Below, piece after piece: positions 28,797 to 36,833 of a stretch of DNA of 64,000 bases (position 1 is the first letter of the stretch; every line of letters starts with the position of its first letter). Under the pieces are notes generated by a model that did no database searches, was not told the DNA's origin, and saw only the letters and a list, made by a program, of their open reading frames with translations. Source of the stretch: Alexandriicola marinus (GTDB taxonomy: Bacteria; Pseudomonadota; Alphaproteobacteria; Rhodobacterales; Rhodobacteraceae); NCBI RefSeq assembly GCF_004000435.1, contig NZ_RBVZ01000001.1:434001-498000 (forward strand). Direction: 5' to 3'. The position numbers and the translations under genes were made by a program.

Positions 28797-29702
28797 TCAG
28801 GCGAGCTGGAAACGGGCCATCGCAAGTCCCGCCTCGCCCCCGAAACTGTAGACAAGAAAGACCCGGCCATCATCGCGAAACAGGTGCGGGTCGCGCAAGG
28901 CCCGTTGGAATTCCATGATCTTGCCCTCTTCCGAGGGAACCGCAGGCATATCGCCGCCTTCGAAATCGGCATCGGGTGACAGGATCACGCCGTGATCCTC
29001 GATCCGCCAGTCCCGCCAATCGCCGTGAAGCCCCATTGTGCCGTAACGCAGCGCCTCGGGCGCGTCGCCGATCCGGGAAAAGACCACATGCGCCATGTCG
29101 CCCTCGACGAGGACGGCCGAATGCCGCAGCGCCTGCGGCCCGATCTGGCCCGGCGTCTCAGGGCTCAGCGGATAGACAAGCGGGCCTTGTTCGAAGGTCC
29201 GCCCACCGTCGTCCGAGCGGTAGATCCGCGCCTTGCCAAGTGCATGCACCCGCCCGCCATGATCGAAATGTCGGAAATAGAAGGTCCCGAGCCGATGCGG
29301 ATCGGGCGTGAACGTCACCCCGTCGGTGCTTTCCGCGCGAAAGCTGAACTGGCCCTTCGGATCCGTCATGTCGCCATGGAAATACATCACGATCCGGCGA
29401 TCTTCTTCCTCGATCCGCAGGTCGGGGGAGGCGATATGGGTCGCAACCCACGGGCATTCATCGCGATGCAGCGCACCGCCGTCGACCAAGGTCCATGGCC
29501 CGGTGACGCTGTCGGCATGGGCCAGTCGGATGTAGTGCCCCTCGTGATGCGCGAAATAGAGGTAATAGTGCCCCAGCCGCCCCTCGACCCAATCGGGCAC
29601 CCGGAACAGCGTCGCCCCGTTCATGTTCTCGGTCACATGGTCGGGCAGGGGGCTGGCCCAGTCCAACGGGCCCAGCCGCCGGATCCGGGGAAGATTGCTC
29701 AC
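28797..29702 (-). CDS. GH43-like five-bladed propeller protein
   Basis: A 301-residue protein. Repeated strands such as HYYLYFAHHEGHYIRLAHAD, followed by VTGPW, match the beta-propeller of glycoside hydrolase family 43/62-like proteins. A carbohydrate-active role is likely but the catalytic acids were not assigned. The start is a GTG at 29702 that overlaps the prfC stop (GTGA), which suggests translational coupling; the longer frame would run into prfC. No signal peptide is visible, so a cytoplasmic location is suggested. Confidence 0.7.
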   Translation of the reverse strand: MSNLPRIRRLGPLDWASPLPDHVTENMNGATLFRVPDWVEGRLGHYYLYFAHHEGHYIRLAHADSVTGPWTLVDGGALHRDECPWVATHIASPDLRIEEEDRRIVMYFHGDMTDPKGQFSFRAESTDGVTFTPDPHRLGTFYFRHFDHGGRVHALGKARIYRSDDGGRTFEQGPLVYPLSPETPGQIGPQALRHSAVLVEGDMAHVVFSRIGDAPEALRYGTMGLHGDWRDWRIEDHGVILSPDADFEGGDMPAVPSEEGKIMEFQRALRDPHLFRDDGRVFLVYSFGGEAGLAMARFQLA

Positions 29703-31294
29703 ACCATCATTTCCTTGGTCGCTGTCAGTGTGATGTCGGGGTAATCCCGTTCGACCCGGTCGATGTCCCATTGCAGGCGTGTCAGATAGACGGGATCGCC
29801 GTCGTGGTCATAGCTGATGTGCTGCTTGTTGGTATTTGCAAAAGCCTCGACCGCGGCCTTGTCGCCTGACACCCAGCGGGCCGAGGTGAATTGCGAGGGC
29901 GAGAAGGATACGGGAAGCCCGTATTCCAGCTCGATCCGGCTGGCCAGAACCTCGAATTGCAGTGCGCCCACGACCCCCACGATAAAGCCAGAGCCGATCA
30001 TCGGCTTGAAGACCTTGGCGGCGCCTTCCTCGGCGAATTGCATCAGCGCCTTTTCCAGGTGCTTGGCCTTCATCGGGTCGCCCGCGCGCACACCCTGAAG
30101 CAGTTCCGGCGCGAAGGACGGGATGCCTGTCACGCGCAGCGCCTCGCCTTCGGTCAGCGTATCGCCGATGCGCAGCTGTCCGTGGTTCGGGATGCCGATG
30201 ATGTCGCCGGCCCAGGCCTCTTCGGCCAGTTCGCGGTCGGAGGCGAGGAACAGAACCGGGTTCGTGATCGCCATGGGTTTCTTGCTGCGCACATGAGTCA
30301 GTTTCATGCCGCGCGTGAAATGGCCTGAGGCAAGCCGGACAAAGGCCACCCGGTCGCGGTGCTTGGGGTCCATATTGGCCTGAACCTTGAAGACAAAGCC
30401 CGCAACCTTGGTCTCTTCGGGGGCGATCGCGCGGGGCTGGGCGGACTGGATCTGCGGCTCGGGCCCGTAGTGGCCGATGCCGTCCATCAGTTCCTTGACC
30501 CCGAAGGAGTTGATCGCCGAGCCGAACCAGATCGGCGTCATGTGCCCTTCGAGAACGGACTGAGGATCAAGGGTGGGGAGCAGTTCGCGCGCCATCTCCA
30601 CGTCTTCGCGCAGCTTGGCCAGCAGATCGGCGGGAATATGCTCTTCCATCCTCGGATCGTCGAGGCCCGCGATCTGCACTGTCTCGGCCACCTTGTTGCG
30701 ATCGGCCCGGTCCATCAGTTCCAGCCGGTCGTTCAGCAGATCGTAGCAGCCCAGAAAGTCGCGGCCCATCCCGATCGGCCAGGAGGCCGGGGTCACGTCG
30801 ATGGCCAGGTTTTCCTGTATCTCGTCGATGATTTCGAACGTGTCGCGGCTTTCGCGGTCCATCTTGTTGCAGAACGTCAGGATCGGCAGGTCCCGCAGGC
30901 GGCAGACCTCGAACAGCTTGCGTGTCTGGCTTTCGACACCCTTGGCCCCGTCGATCACCATAACGGCGGCATCAACGGCCGTGAGCGTCCGGTAGGTGTC
31001 TTCGGAGAAGTCCGAGTGGCCGGGCGTGTCGACCAGATTGAAGCGGAACCGCCCGAAATCGAACGACATGGCCGAGGCCGAAACCGAAATGCCGCGATCC
31101 TGTTCCATCTTCATGAAATCCGACCGCGTGCGCCGCGCCTCACCCTTGGCCCGGACCTGACCGGCAAGCTGGATCGCCCCGCCGTAAAGCAGGAACTTTT
31201 CGGTCAGCGTCGTCTTGCCTGCATCGGGATGCGAGATGATCGCAAATGTGCGCCGGCGGGCGATCTCGGAGGGGAGTGTGGGGCGGTTTGTCAT
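29699..31294 (-). CDS. prfC: Peptide chain release factor 3
   Basis: A 531-residue translational GTPase that recycles release factors 1 and 2 after termination. The start is placed at MTNRPTLP (31294), giving the usual length. G1 is HPDAGKTTLTEK, G2 lies in DRGISVSASAMSF, G3 is DTPGHSDFSEDTYR and G4 is CNKMD. Domain II and the RF3 C-terminal domain follow. The gene ends in an overlap with the GH43-like gene, an unusual partner. Confidence 0.97.
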   Translation of the reverse strand: MTNRPTLPSEIARRRTFAIISHPDAGKTTLTEKFLLYGGAIQLAGQVRAKGEARRTRSDFMKMEQDRGISVSASAMSFDFGRFRFNLVDTPGHSDFSEDTYRTLTAVDAAVMVIDGAKGVESQTRKLFEVCRLRDLPILTFCNKMDRESRDTFEIIDEIQENLAIDVTPASWPIGMGRDFLGCYDLLNDRLELMDRADRNKVAETVQIAGLDDPRMEEHIPADLLAKLREDVEMARELLPTLDPQSVLEGHMTPIWFGSAINSFGVKELMDGIGHYGPEPQIQSAQPRAIAPEETKVAGFVFKVQANMDPKHRDRVAFVRLASGHFTRGMKLTHVRSKKPMAITNPVLFLASDRELAEEAWAGDIIGIPNHGQLRIGDTLTEGEALRVTGIPSFAPELLQGVRAGDPMKAKHLEKALMQFAEEGAAKVFKPMIGSGFIVGVVGALQFEVLASRIELEYGLPVSFSPSQFTSARWVSGDKAAVEAFANTNKQHISYDHDGDPVYLTRLQWDIDRVERDYPDITLTATKEMMV

Positions 31295-31392
31295 GATGTT
31301 CGCTCTAGCGCGGCGTGGTGTGCAGGGCAATCGAAGCGTGATAAATCTGCAAAAATTGAGTTGTTCAAAATTCGGCAAGTATCTTTTGACAG

Positions 31393-31417
31393 ACTTGTCG
31401 CAAGGACTGTGACAAGT
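31393..31417. promoter_or_regulatory. Inverted repeat and possible -35 element before the lipoprotein gene
   Basis: ACTTGTC (31393-31399) and GACAAGT (31411-31417) form a 7-base inverted repeat with an 11-base spacer. A perfect TTGACA (31386-31391) lies just before it, but no good -10 hexamer follows. The site lies between divergent prfC and the lipoprotein gene and could control either. Confidence 0.4.
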
Positions 31418-31457
31418 TTAACCCCAAATGACCCTGATCCAGTGAGGAAAACCGCTT

Positions 31458-32138
31458 ATGTTTCGCTACTCTGCCTTGATTATCCCGTTTGCATTGTCAT
31501 CGTGCGGAATTCTCGACAATATCGCCGACGTGCAAGAGCTCGAATCTCGTGCTGAAGAACTCGAAGCGATTGTGGACAATGCGGGCGACATTGATGAGCT
31601 GCTCGCGGGGAACACGGAAAGCCTTCAAGACATCCAGCTTCTCACTGAAGACAACTTTGCCGCGAGAACCGGTACGACCACTTATGAAGGATTTGCAGGT
31701 TGGTCGATTCCGGACGGCAATCAGGAAACGGTTCTGACTGCCGATGCTGTGATTACCGCGAATTTCGACGATGAAGTTGTCACGACCGAGTTCACCCGGT
31801 GGCTCGGGGCTCGTCTTGACGCAAATGACAGCGTCTTGGGTGGGGCTTTTCAGGACTTTGACGCCCGTGGCGACATCGAGTTCACCAATGGTGAGTTCGT
31901 ATTGGACGGTGGGGATATCAGCTTCGTCGGTGATATCTCGGGCGAGCTCGAATTCCAAGGCGATGATTACGGCATCGACGGATCGGTCGAGGGGTCAATT
32001 GCCAATGTTGAGGATGATGCAACCGGAGATCTGGTAGAGACGATCGCGGCCGGGGCGGTTGACGACACTGTCTTCACGATCAATGGCGAAGCGGTCGAAG
32101 GTGCCGAATTCGGCTTCGGGGGTGAGATCGTCGAATAA
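31458..32138 (+). CDS. Acidic beta-rich lipoprotein, related to the protein at 26645
   Basis: A 226-residue protein. The signal peptide ends in a lipobox-like ALSSC (Cys16). A helical acidic segment (about 20-65) is followed by a beta-rich domain with GTTTYEGFAGWSI, ITANFDDEV, FVGDISGELEF and GIDGSVEGS, shared in order with the lipoprotein at 26645. The product is very acidic. It resembles barrel lipoproteins of the transferrin-binding-protein-like kind; ligand unknown. A clear terminator follows at 32169. Confidence 0.65.
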   Translation: MFRYSALIIPFALSSCGILDNIADVQELESRAEELEAIVDNAGDIDELLAGNTESLQDIQLLTEDNFAARTGTTTYEGFAGWSIPDGNQETVLTADAVITANFDDEVVTTEFTRWLGARLDANDSVLGGAFQDFDARGDIEFTNGEFVLDGGDISFVGDISGELEFQGDDYGIDGSVEGSIANVEDDATGDLVETIAAGAVDDTVFTINGEAVEGAEFGFGGEIVE

Positions 32139-32168
32139 GCGATCTCTGATCTTCGTCGTGCAAAGATT

Positions 32169-32198
32169 GGCCGTCCCTCACTCGGGGCGGCCTTTTCT
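32169..32198 (+). terminator. Rho-independent terminator of the lipoprotein gene
   Basis: GGCCGTCCC and GGGGCGGCC form a nine-base stem with one G-U pair around a short loop, followed by TTTTCTT. It lies 30 bases behind the stop at 32138 and just before the convergent Hint-domain gene. Confidence 0.85.
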
Positions 32199-32201
32199 TG
32201 A

Positions 32202-33206
32202 TCAATCCGACCGCGAGGCGCGGCGCAGTTTTTCGACCGCGTCGCCGCTGGCCAGCAATCTCTCGCTGACTTCGTAGTTCAGGTGGGCGCGATATTCGTG
32301 GCGGCCGCGCCGGGTGGCGTCGGGCGGCAGGGCCGGTCGGGTTCGTTGATCGATCAGCAGCGATTCCGCGGCGATGCCTTCGGCATAGATGATCTGGTGC
32401 TGGTCAAAGAGCAGCTGGTAATACTCCATGAAGCCGCCGTCTTCCTGCACGACCGAGGTGCCGTTCGTCAGGTGCCGGACCTTGACCAGAACCTCCGCCC
32501 GGCCCGCGCCAAGCCTGTCCTGTCGCTGGTAGACGAAGATCCTGTGATCGGGGCTGAGCCGCAGGTCGTTTTCGTTGTGCAGCGCACCCTTGCGGATCAC
32601 GATCGGGGCGAATTCGCCCACGGCGCGCAGGGTTGTCTGGCCGATCCAGCGGATGGCCTGCGGCCCGTCATCGCGGGTCAGAACCTTGTCGCCGACCTGC
32701 AAATCCTCGATCCGGCGCTGTTCGCCCGAGGCCATGGTGATGTGCGTGCCACGGCAGAACGAGACGCAGGCCACTTCGGCGAACCGCAGGGGCGCTGCGT
32801 CGAGGTCGAAACCCACGAGGCGATATTCCGTTTCAACGGAGAGGGGGACGAGGGGAAGAAGATAAATCTCCTCGACCGCGCCATCCTCGACCTCGACGAG
32901 GATCAGGAGCTCGTATGTCGTGCTGTCGGGCGCCATCAGCGTGACGCAGCTGTCGAGGTGGACCTGCCGACCGACGCCCCCGGCCGCGCTGTCGAACGAC
33001 ACCGTGAAGGATCGCGGACCGTCCCCCAGAATGATCGACAGCCTCTCGCGCTGTGCCCTGCTGGCCAGCATGTAGACATCGTCCATCACCAGTTCATCGG
33101 CGAATGAGATCGGATCCCCTTCGGCCACGCCGTCGGAACATACGAAATCGCGCGCGCGATAGACCTGTAGGGATTGCGTTGTTGGCGTTTCTTGCTTCGC
33201 GTACAT
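32202..33206 (-). CDS. Hint-domain protein
   Basis: A 334-residue protein with the Hint (Hedgehog/intein) fold at about residues 150-290: CFCRGTHI with GEQRRIEDLQVGDKVLTRDD, QAIRWIG, then LRLSPDHRIFVY. This Hint_2-type architecture is common and multicopy in Rhodobacterales. The N-terminal half (residues 1-145) is beta-rich and not recognised. Self-cleavage is possible, with the Cys in FCRGTHI as the nucleophile, but not proven. A palindrome lies upstream at 33231. Confidence 0.8.
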   Translation of the reverse strand: MYAKQETPTTQSLQVYRARDFVCSDGVAEGDPISFADELVMDDVYMLASRAQRERLSIILGDGPRSFTVSFDSAAGGVGRQVHLDSCVTLMAPDSTTYELLILVEVEDGAVEEIYLLPLVPLSVETEYRLVGFDLDAAPLRFAEVACVSFCRGTHITMASGEQRRIEDLQVGDKVLTRDDGPQAIRWIGQTTLRAVGEFAPIVIRKGALHNENDLRLSPDHRIFVYQRQDRLGAGRAEVLVKVRHLTNGTSVVQEDGGFMEYYQLLFDQHQIIYAEGIAAESLLIDQRTRPALPPDATRRGRHEYRAHLNYEVSERLLASGDAVEKLRRASRSD

Positions 33207-33230
33207 CTTGTTCTGGTTAACCTATGAACC

Positions 33231-33243
33231 ACTTCCAGGAAGT
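33231..33243. promoter_or_regulatory. Perfect palindrome between the Hint and SDR genes
   Basis: ACTTCCAGGAAGT is a perfect 6-1-6 palindrome located 25 bases upstream of the Hint-domain start codon and 100 bases before the SDR gene. It could be an operator for either divergent gene; no cognate regulator is identified. Confidence 0.4.
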
Positions 33244-33342
33244 TAATTGAAAACTATGGCCAAATCGGGCCGGCCGTCAGACATTGTTGCCGACCGGCGG
33301 CCCGAATGCTAGGCCATGTTTGCCGCAGGACGGGAGAACGGG

Positions 33343-34122
33343 ATGGAACTGGGTATTTCAGGAAAACGGGCGCTGGTCTGCGCCTCTTCAAAGGGGTTGG
33401 GCCGGGGATGCGCCGAAGCGCTTGCCGATGCCGGTGTTTCGCTTGTCATGAATGCCCGGGGTGCCGAGGCGCTCGAGGCCGCCGCCGCCGAGATCAGGGC
33501 CAGATATGGCGTCGAGGTGATCACGGTCGCGGCCGACATCACGACGGATGAAGGCCGCGCCGCGGTTCTGAAGGCCGCGGGCGATGTCGACATCCTCGTG
33601 ACCAATGCCGGTGGTCCGCCCCCCGGCATGTGGACGGATTGGGAGAGGGCGGATTTCATCGCGGCCCTCGACGCCAACATGCTCGCGCCGATCGCCCTGA
33701 TGAAAGCGCTTGTGCCCGGGATGATGGAGCGAGGCTGGGGCCGGGTGGTCAACATCACCTCCATGTCCGTCAAGTCGCCGATCGCCGTTCTGGGCTTGTC
33801 GAATTCGGCCCGCGCCGGGCTGACCGGCTATGTCGCCGGCACCGCGCGCCAGGTCGCGCCGAGCGGTGTGGTGATCAACAACCTGCTGCCGGGGATCCAT
33901 GCCACGGATCGGGCAATCAGCCTCGACAAGGGCGTCTCCGATGCCGAAGGCATCAGCATGGACGAGGCCAAGGCCCGCCGGGAAGCCACGATCCCCGCGC
34001 GGCGCTATGGCACACCCGAGGAATTCGGGGCGGCCTGCGCGTTCCTGTGTTCGCAGCATTCGGGCTTTATCATCGGGCAGAACATCCTGCTGGATGGCGG
34101 CGCCGTGAATACGGTGATGTGA
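33343..34122 (+). CDS. Short-chain dehydrogenase/reductase
   Basis: A 259-residue NAD(P)-dependent oxidoreductase. The cofactor motif appears as ASSKGLGRGCA (Thr/Gly-rich TGxxxGxG variant, residues about 13-23), then NAGG near residue 90. The active site has a Ser in ITSMSVKSP, but the expected Tyr-x3-Lys is not obvious (LGLSNSARAGLTG), so activity may be altered. The C-terminus LDGGAVNTVM is typical. The ATG at 33343 has GGGAG upstream; the longer frame from 33316 is less likely. Substrate unknown. Confidence 0.85.
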   Translation: MELGISGKRALVCASSKGLGRGCAEALADAGVSLVMNARGAEALEAAAAEIRARYGVEVITVAADITTDEGRAAVLKAAGDVDILVTNAGGPPPGMWTDWERADFIAALDANMLAPIALMKALVPGMMERGWGRVVNITSMSVKSPIAVLGLSNSARAGLTGYVAGTARQVAPSGVVINNLLPGIHATDRAISLDKGVSDAEGISMDEAKARREATIPARRYGTPEEFGAACAFLCSQHSGFIIGQNILLDGGAVNTVM

Positions 34123-34193
34123 GCCGGGTTGCGGGGGCGGGTCGGGATTGCTATCTGGCCTATATCCTATGATTTTTGTAAGGATCCCGTCCC

Positions 34194-35282
34194 GTGTCTG
34201 CTCCTCCCCGACTTGAGGTCAGAAACCTGACACGCCTGTTCGACGGCCGGAAGGTCGTCGAAGACGTGTCTCTTTCCATCGGGCAGGGGCAGGTGACCTG
34301 TCTTCTGGGGCCATCGGGCTGTGGGAAGTCGACGACTTTGCGGATGATCGCGGGCGTTGACACGCAGGATGCCGGAGAAATCCGTGTCGAAGGTCGCCCG
34401 ATCTGCAACGACGAGGTCCGCGTTCCCCCCGAAGAGCGCCGGATCGGCCTGATGTTTCAGGATTTCGCGCTGTTTCCGCACCTTTCGGTCGCGGGCAACG
34501 TGGCGTTTGGGCTGAAAGGGCCCAAGGCCGCGATCCGGCAACAGGTCGAAACGCTCCTGCACAAGGTGGGCATGTCGCGCCATATCGACCGCTTCCCGCA
34601 TGAATTGTCGGGCGGCGAACAGCAGCGCGTGGCGCTGGCCCGGGCGCTGGCGCCCAAGCCGTCGATCATGCTGATGGACGAGCCGTTTTCCGGCCTCGAC
34701 GACCGTCTGCGTGACGAGATCCGGGACGAGACGCTGGCGGTTCTCAAGGCCGAAGGCACGGCGGTTCTGCTTGTCACCCACGAACCGGCCGAGGCCATGC
34801 GCATGGCCGACGAAATCGCGTTGATGCGGAACGGCCGCATCGTGCAGCGCGGTGCGCCTTACAATATCTACAATGCGCCTGCGGATCGTGAGGCCGCAGC
34901 ATTTTTCAGCGATATCAACGTGATCCGGGGCAAAGTTAATGGTGCCCTGACCGAAACCGCCTTTGGCCAGTTCCTGGCGCCCGGCTTCGCGGACGGGACC
35001 GAGGTCGATATCGTGATCCGGCCGCAGCACCTGAAGATCGATTTCGACAGGCATGGCCGCGGCCCCAACCCGACCCCGCAGGACGGCACGCCCGCCCGCG
35101 GCGTGGTCGAACGGGCACGGTTCATGGGATCGGAAAGCCTTGTCGAGTTCCGGATGGATTTCGACGGCTCGGCGCTCAAGGCGATCGTGCCGTCGGTGTT
35201 CCTCCCCAAGCCCGGCACACCGCTCTGGCTCATGATCCGCCGGGACCGGTGTTTCGTTTTTCCGAGCCTTGGCGCGACCTGA
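34194..35282 (+). CDS. ABC transporter ATP-binding protein (FbpC-like)
   Basis: A 362-residue import ATPase. Walker A is GPSGCGKST, the Q-loop is in LMFQDFALFPH, the signature is LSGGEQQR, and Walker B is IMLMDEPFSGLDD. The C-terminal 120 residues form a TOBE-like regulatory domain. The class is that of iron(III), putrescine or sulfate importers. It starts with GTG. No permease or binding-protein gene lies beside it, so the partner must be elsewhere. Its last 53 bases overlap the convergent WYL regulator. Confidence 0.9.
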   Translation: MSAPPRLEVRNLTRLFDGRKVVEDVSLSIGQGQVTCLLGPSGCGKSTTLRMIAGVDTQDAGEIRVEGRPICNDEVRVPPEERRIGLMFQDFALFPHLSVAGNVAFGLKGPKAAIRQQVETLLHKVGMSRHIDRFPHELSGGEQQRVALARALAPKPSIMLMDEPFSGLDDRLRDEIRDETLAVLKAEGTAVLLVTHEPAEAMRMADEIALMRNGRIVQRGAPYNIYNAPADREAAAFFSDINVIRGKVNGALTETAFGQFLAPGFADGTEVDIVIRPQHLKIDFDRHGRGPNPTPQDGTPARGVVERARFMGSESLVEFRMDFDGSALKAIVPSVFLPKPGTPLWLMIRRDRCFVFPSLGAT

Positions 35283-35931
35283 AATCGGCGAGGGATTTTC
35301 CCTCTTCTTCGACGAAAAGCTGCGGCAGAACAACGACCTGCGAGATCGTGTCGAGCCGGATCGTGCGGAAATCGCCGTCGGTCTCGGACCATGCCGTCAT
35401 CATCCACAGCCGACCCCAATATTCCAGATGGAGCGGGCGCACGATCTCTCCCGTGGCGGGGCCGTCGTCTGTCATCAGGCGCAGTTTCTGCCGCGCGCGG
35501 ATCGCGGCCCGGATCGCGGCGTGGTGCTGAAAGCCCAGCGTGGCCTGCGCGAACGGATAGACCGCCGCACCCCAACCCGAAGGCGGCGCGCTGCGGTCTT
35601 CGGGCAGGATGGCGTCGATCTTGGCCGACAGGCTGCGCGCCGCGTCGCCGAGTTCCGCGTCGCCCGCCTCGTTCACGACCGCCAGCCCGAGGTGCAGCGC
35701 CTCCAGTTCGGCCATGGTCAGGTTCAGCGGAGGCAGGGTCATGTCTGCGGTCGCGCGATACCCCAGCCCACGATTGCCCTCGAGCGGGACGCCCGAGGCC
35801 ATCAGCGTATCCATGTCGCGATAGATCGTGCGCAGCGACACGCCCAGACGGTCGGCGAGGTCCTGCGCCCGGTGAAGCCGGCCGTCGCGCAGGATCTGGA
35901 TCAGGTCATAAAGCCGGTCGGTGCGAGGCAT
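35230..35931 (-). CDS. WYL-domain transcriptional regulator (YafY type)
   Basis: A 233-residue DNA-binding protein. An N-terminal helix-turn-helix (DLADRLGVSLRTIYRDMDTL, about 23-42) is followed by a WYL domain with IRAAIRARQKLRLM, VRPLHLEYWGRLWMMTAWSE and FRTIRLDTI. Such proteins often repress their own gene and a neighbour in response to small ligands or nucleic acid. A nested TGTCA/TGACA palindrome lies between its start and tatA. The 3' end overlaps the ABC ATPase gene by 53 bases. Confidence 0.9.
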   Translation of the reverse strand: MPRTDRLYDLIQILRDGRLHRAQDLADRLGVSLRTIYRDMDTLMASGVPLEGNRGLGYRATADMTLPPLNLTMAELEALHLGLAVVNEAGDAELGDAARSLSAKIDAILPEDRSAPPSGWGAAVYPFAQATLGFQHHAAIRAAIRARQKLRLMTDDGPATGEIVRPLHLEYWGRLWMMTAWSETDGDFRTIRLDTISQVVVLPQLFVEEEGKSLADFRSRQGSEKRNTGPGGS

Positions 35932-35935
35932 GATT

Positions 35936-35969
35936 TGTCACTATTCTGTCAACTGACAGGTTTTTGACA
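35936..35969. promoter_or_regulatory. Nested TGTCA/TGACA palindrome, probable operator of the WYL regulator
   Basis: Four half-sites are seen: TGTCA (35936-35940), CTGTCA (35946-35951), TGACAG (35954-35959) and TGACA (35965-35969). The inner pair is a perfect 6-2-6 palindrome and the outer pair lies around it. On the minus strand TTGTCA at the upstream edge could serve as a -35 box about 17 bases from AGAATA, so binding would block the regulator's own promoter. Confidence 0.6.
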
Positions 35970-36083
35970 AAAAATGTGTCCGACTGCCAGCCCCCGGCCG
36001 AGAATTCATGCATTGGCATCTTTTCCACCCGCCGACATCAGCCTAAGACCAAGACGAAACGCAACGCCCCCGGAGGGATAGAC

Positions 36084-36299
36084 ATGCTCAACAACATCGG
36101 CCTTCCCGGCCTTCTTCTGATCGCCGTCGTGGTCCTCGTGCTGTTCGGCCGTGGCAAGATCTCGTCGCTCATGGGTGAAGTCGGCAAGGGTATCACCGCC
36201 TTCAAGAAAGGCGTCGACGATGGCAAGGCCGAGATCGAAGAGGCCGCCAATGCCCGCGACGTGACCCCCGAAGAAGAGAAGGAAAAGGACAAGGTCTGA
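36084..36299 (+). CDS. tatA: Sec-independent translocase subunit TatA
   Basis: A 71-residue pore-forming subunit of the twin-arginine translocase, which exports folded, often cofactor-bearing proteins. One membrane helix ([16 protein letters not shown], residues 7-22) is followed by the FGRGK hinge, an amphipathic helix and an acidic tail. The start at MLNNIG (36084) has CGGAGGG upstream; the longer frame from 35964 is rejected. Confidence 0.95.
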   Translation: MLNNIGLPGLLLIAVVVLVLFGRGKISSLMGEVGKGITAFKKGVDDGKAEIEEAANARDVTPEEEKEKDKV

Positions 36300-36335
36300 T
36301 CTGACCATTGATCCATTTCCTGAGGGGAGACTGAC

Positions 36336-36827
36336 ATGTTCGGCATGGGCTGGAGCGAACTGATCCTGATCGGTGTGATCGCGTTGATCGTGGTCGGCCC
36401 GAAGGATTTGCCGAACATGTTCCGCACGATGGGGCAGTTCACGGGCAAGGCCCGGTCGATGGCGCGGGAATTCAGCCGCGCCATGGAGGCCGCCGCCGAC
36501 GATGCCGGCGTCAAGGATATCCAGAAAACGGTTCGCGCCGCCGCGAACCCGTCGTCTTTCGGCGCGGACCAGATCCGCAACGCCGCCAAGAATGTCGGAA
36601 AGCCGCCGGATCGGGGTCTGAAAACCACGGCCAAAGACACGACGCCCACCGATGACGCCAAGAAAGCGGCCGCAGACCAGAAATGGGCGGCCCGCGATGC
36701 CGAGATCGCCGAGATGGAGGCAGAGGCCGCCGCCGACGAGGTCGAGGCCGCGTCAATCCACCCGACACCGGAACCGCCCGCGCCGAAGCCTTCCGCCAAG
36801 GCCACCGGCACGACCAAGGACGAGTAA
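36336..36827 (+). CDS. tatB: Sec-independent translocase subunit TatB
   Basis: A 163-residue subunit that works with TatC in recognising twin-arginine signal peptides. The N-terminus MFGMGWSELILIGVIALIVV is one membrane helix, followed by GPKDLPNMFRTMGQ and an amphipathic helix, then an Ala/Pro/Lys-rich tail. tatC starts six bases after its stop. Confidence 0.95.
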   Translation: MFGMGWSELILIGVIALIVVGPKDLPNMFRTMGQFTGKARSMAREFSRAMEAAADDAGVKDIQKTVRAAANPSSFGADQIRNAAKNVGKPPDRGLKTTAKDTTPTDDAKKAAADQKWAARDAEIAEMEAEAAADEVEAASIHPTPEPPAPKPSAKATGTTKDE

Positions 36828-36833
36828 TCCAAG

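Noticed and set aside
32202-33206. Intein inside a host protein
   Set aside because: The Hint domain sits in a small protein without split host-protein halves, so it is a Rhodobacterales Hint-type protein and not an intein insertion.
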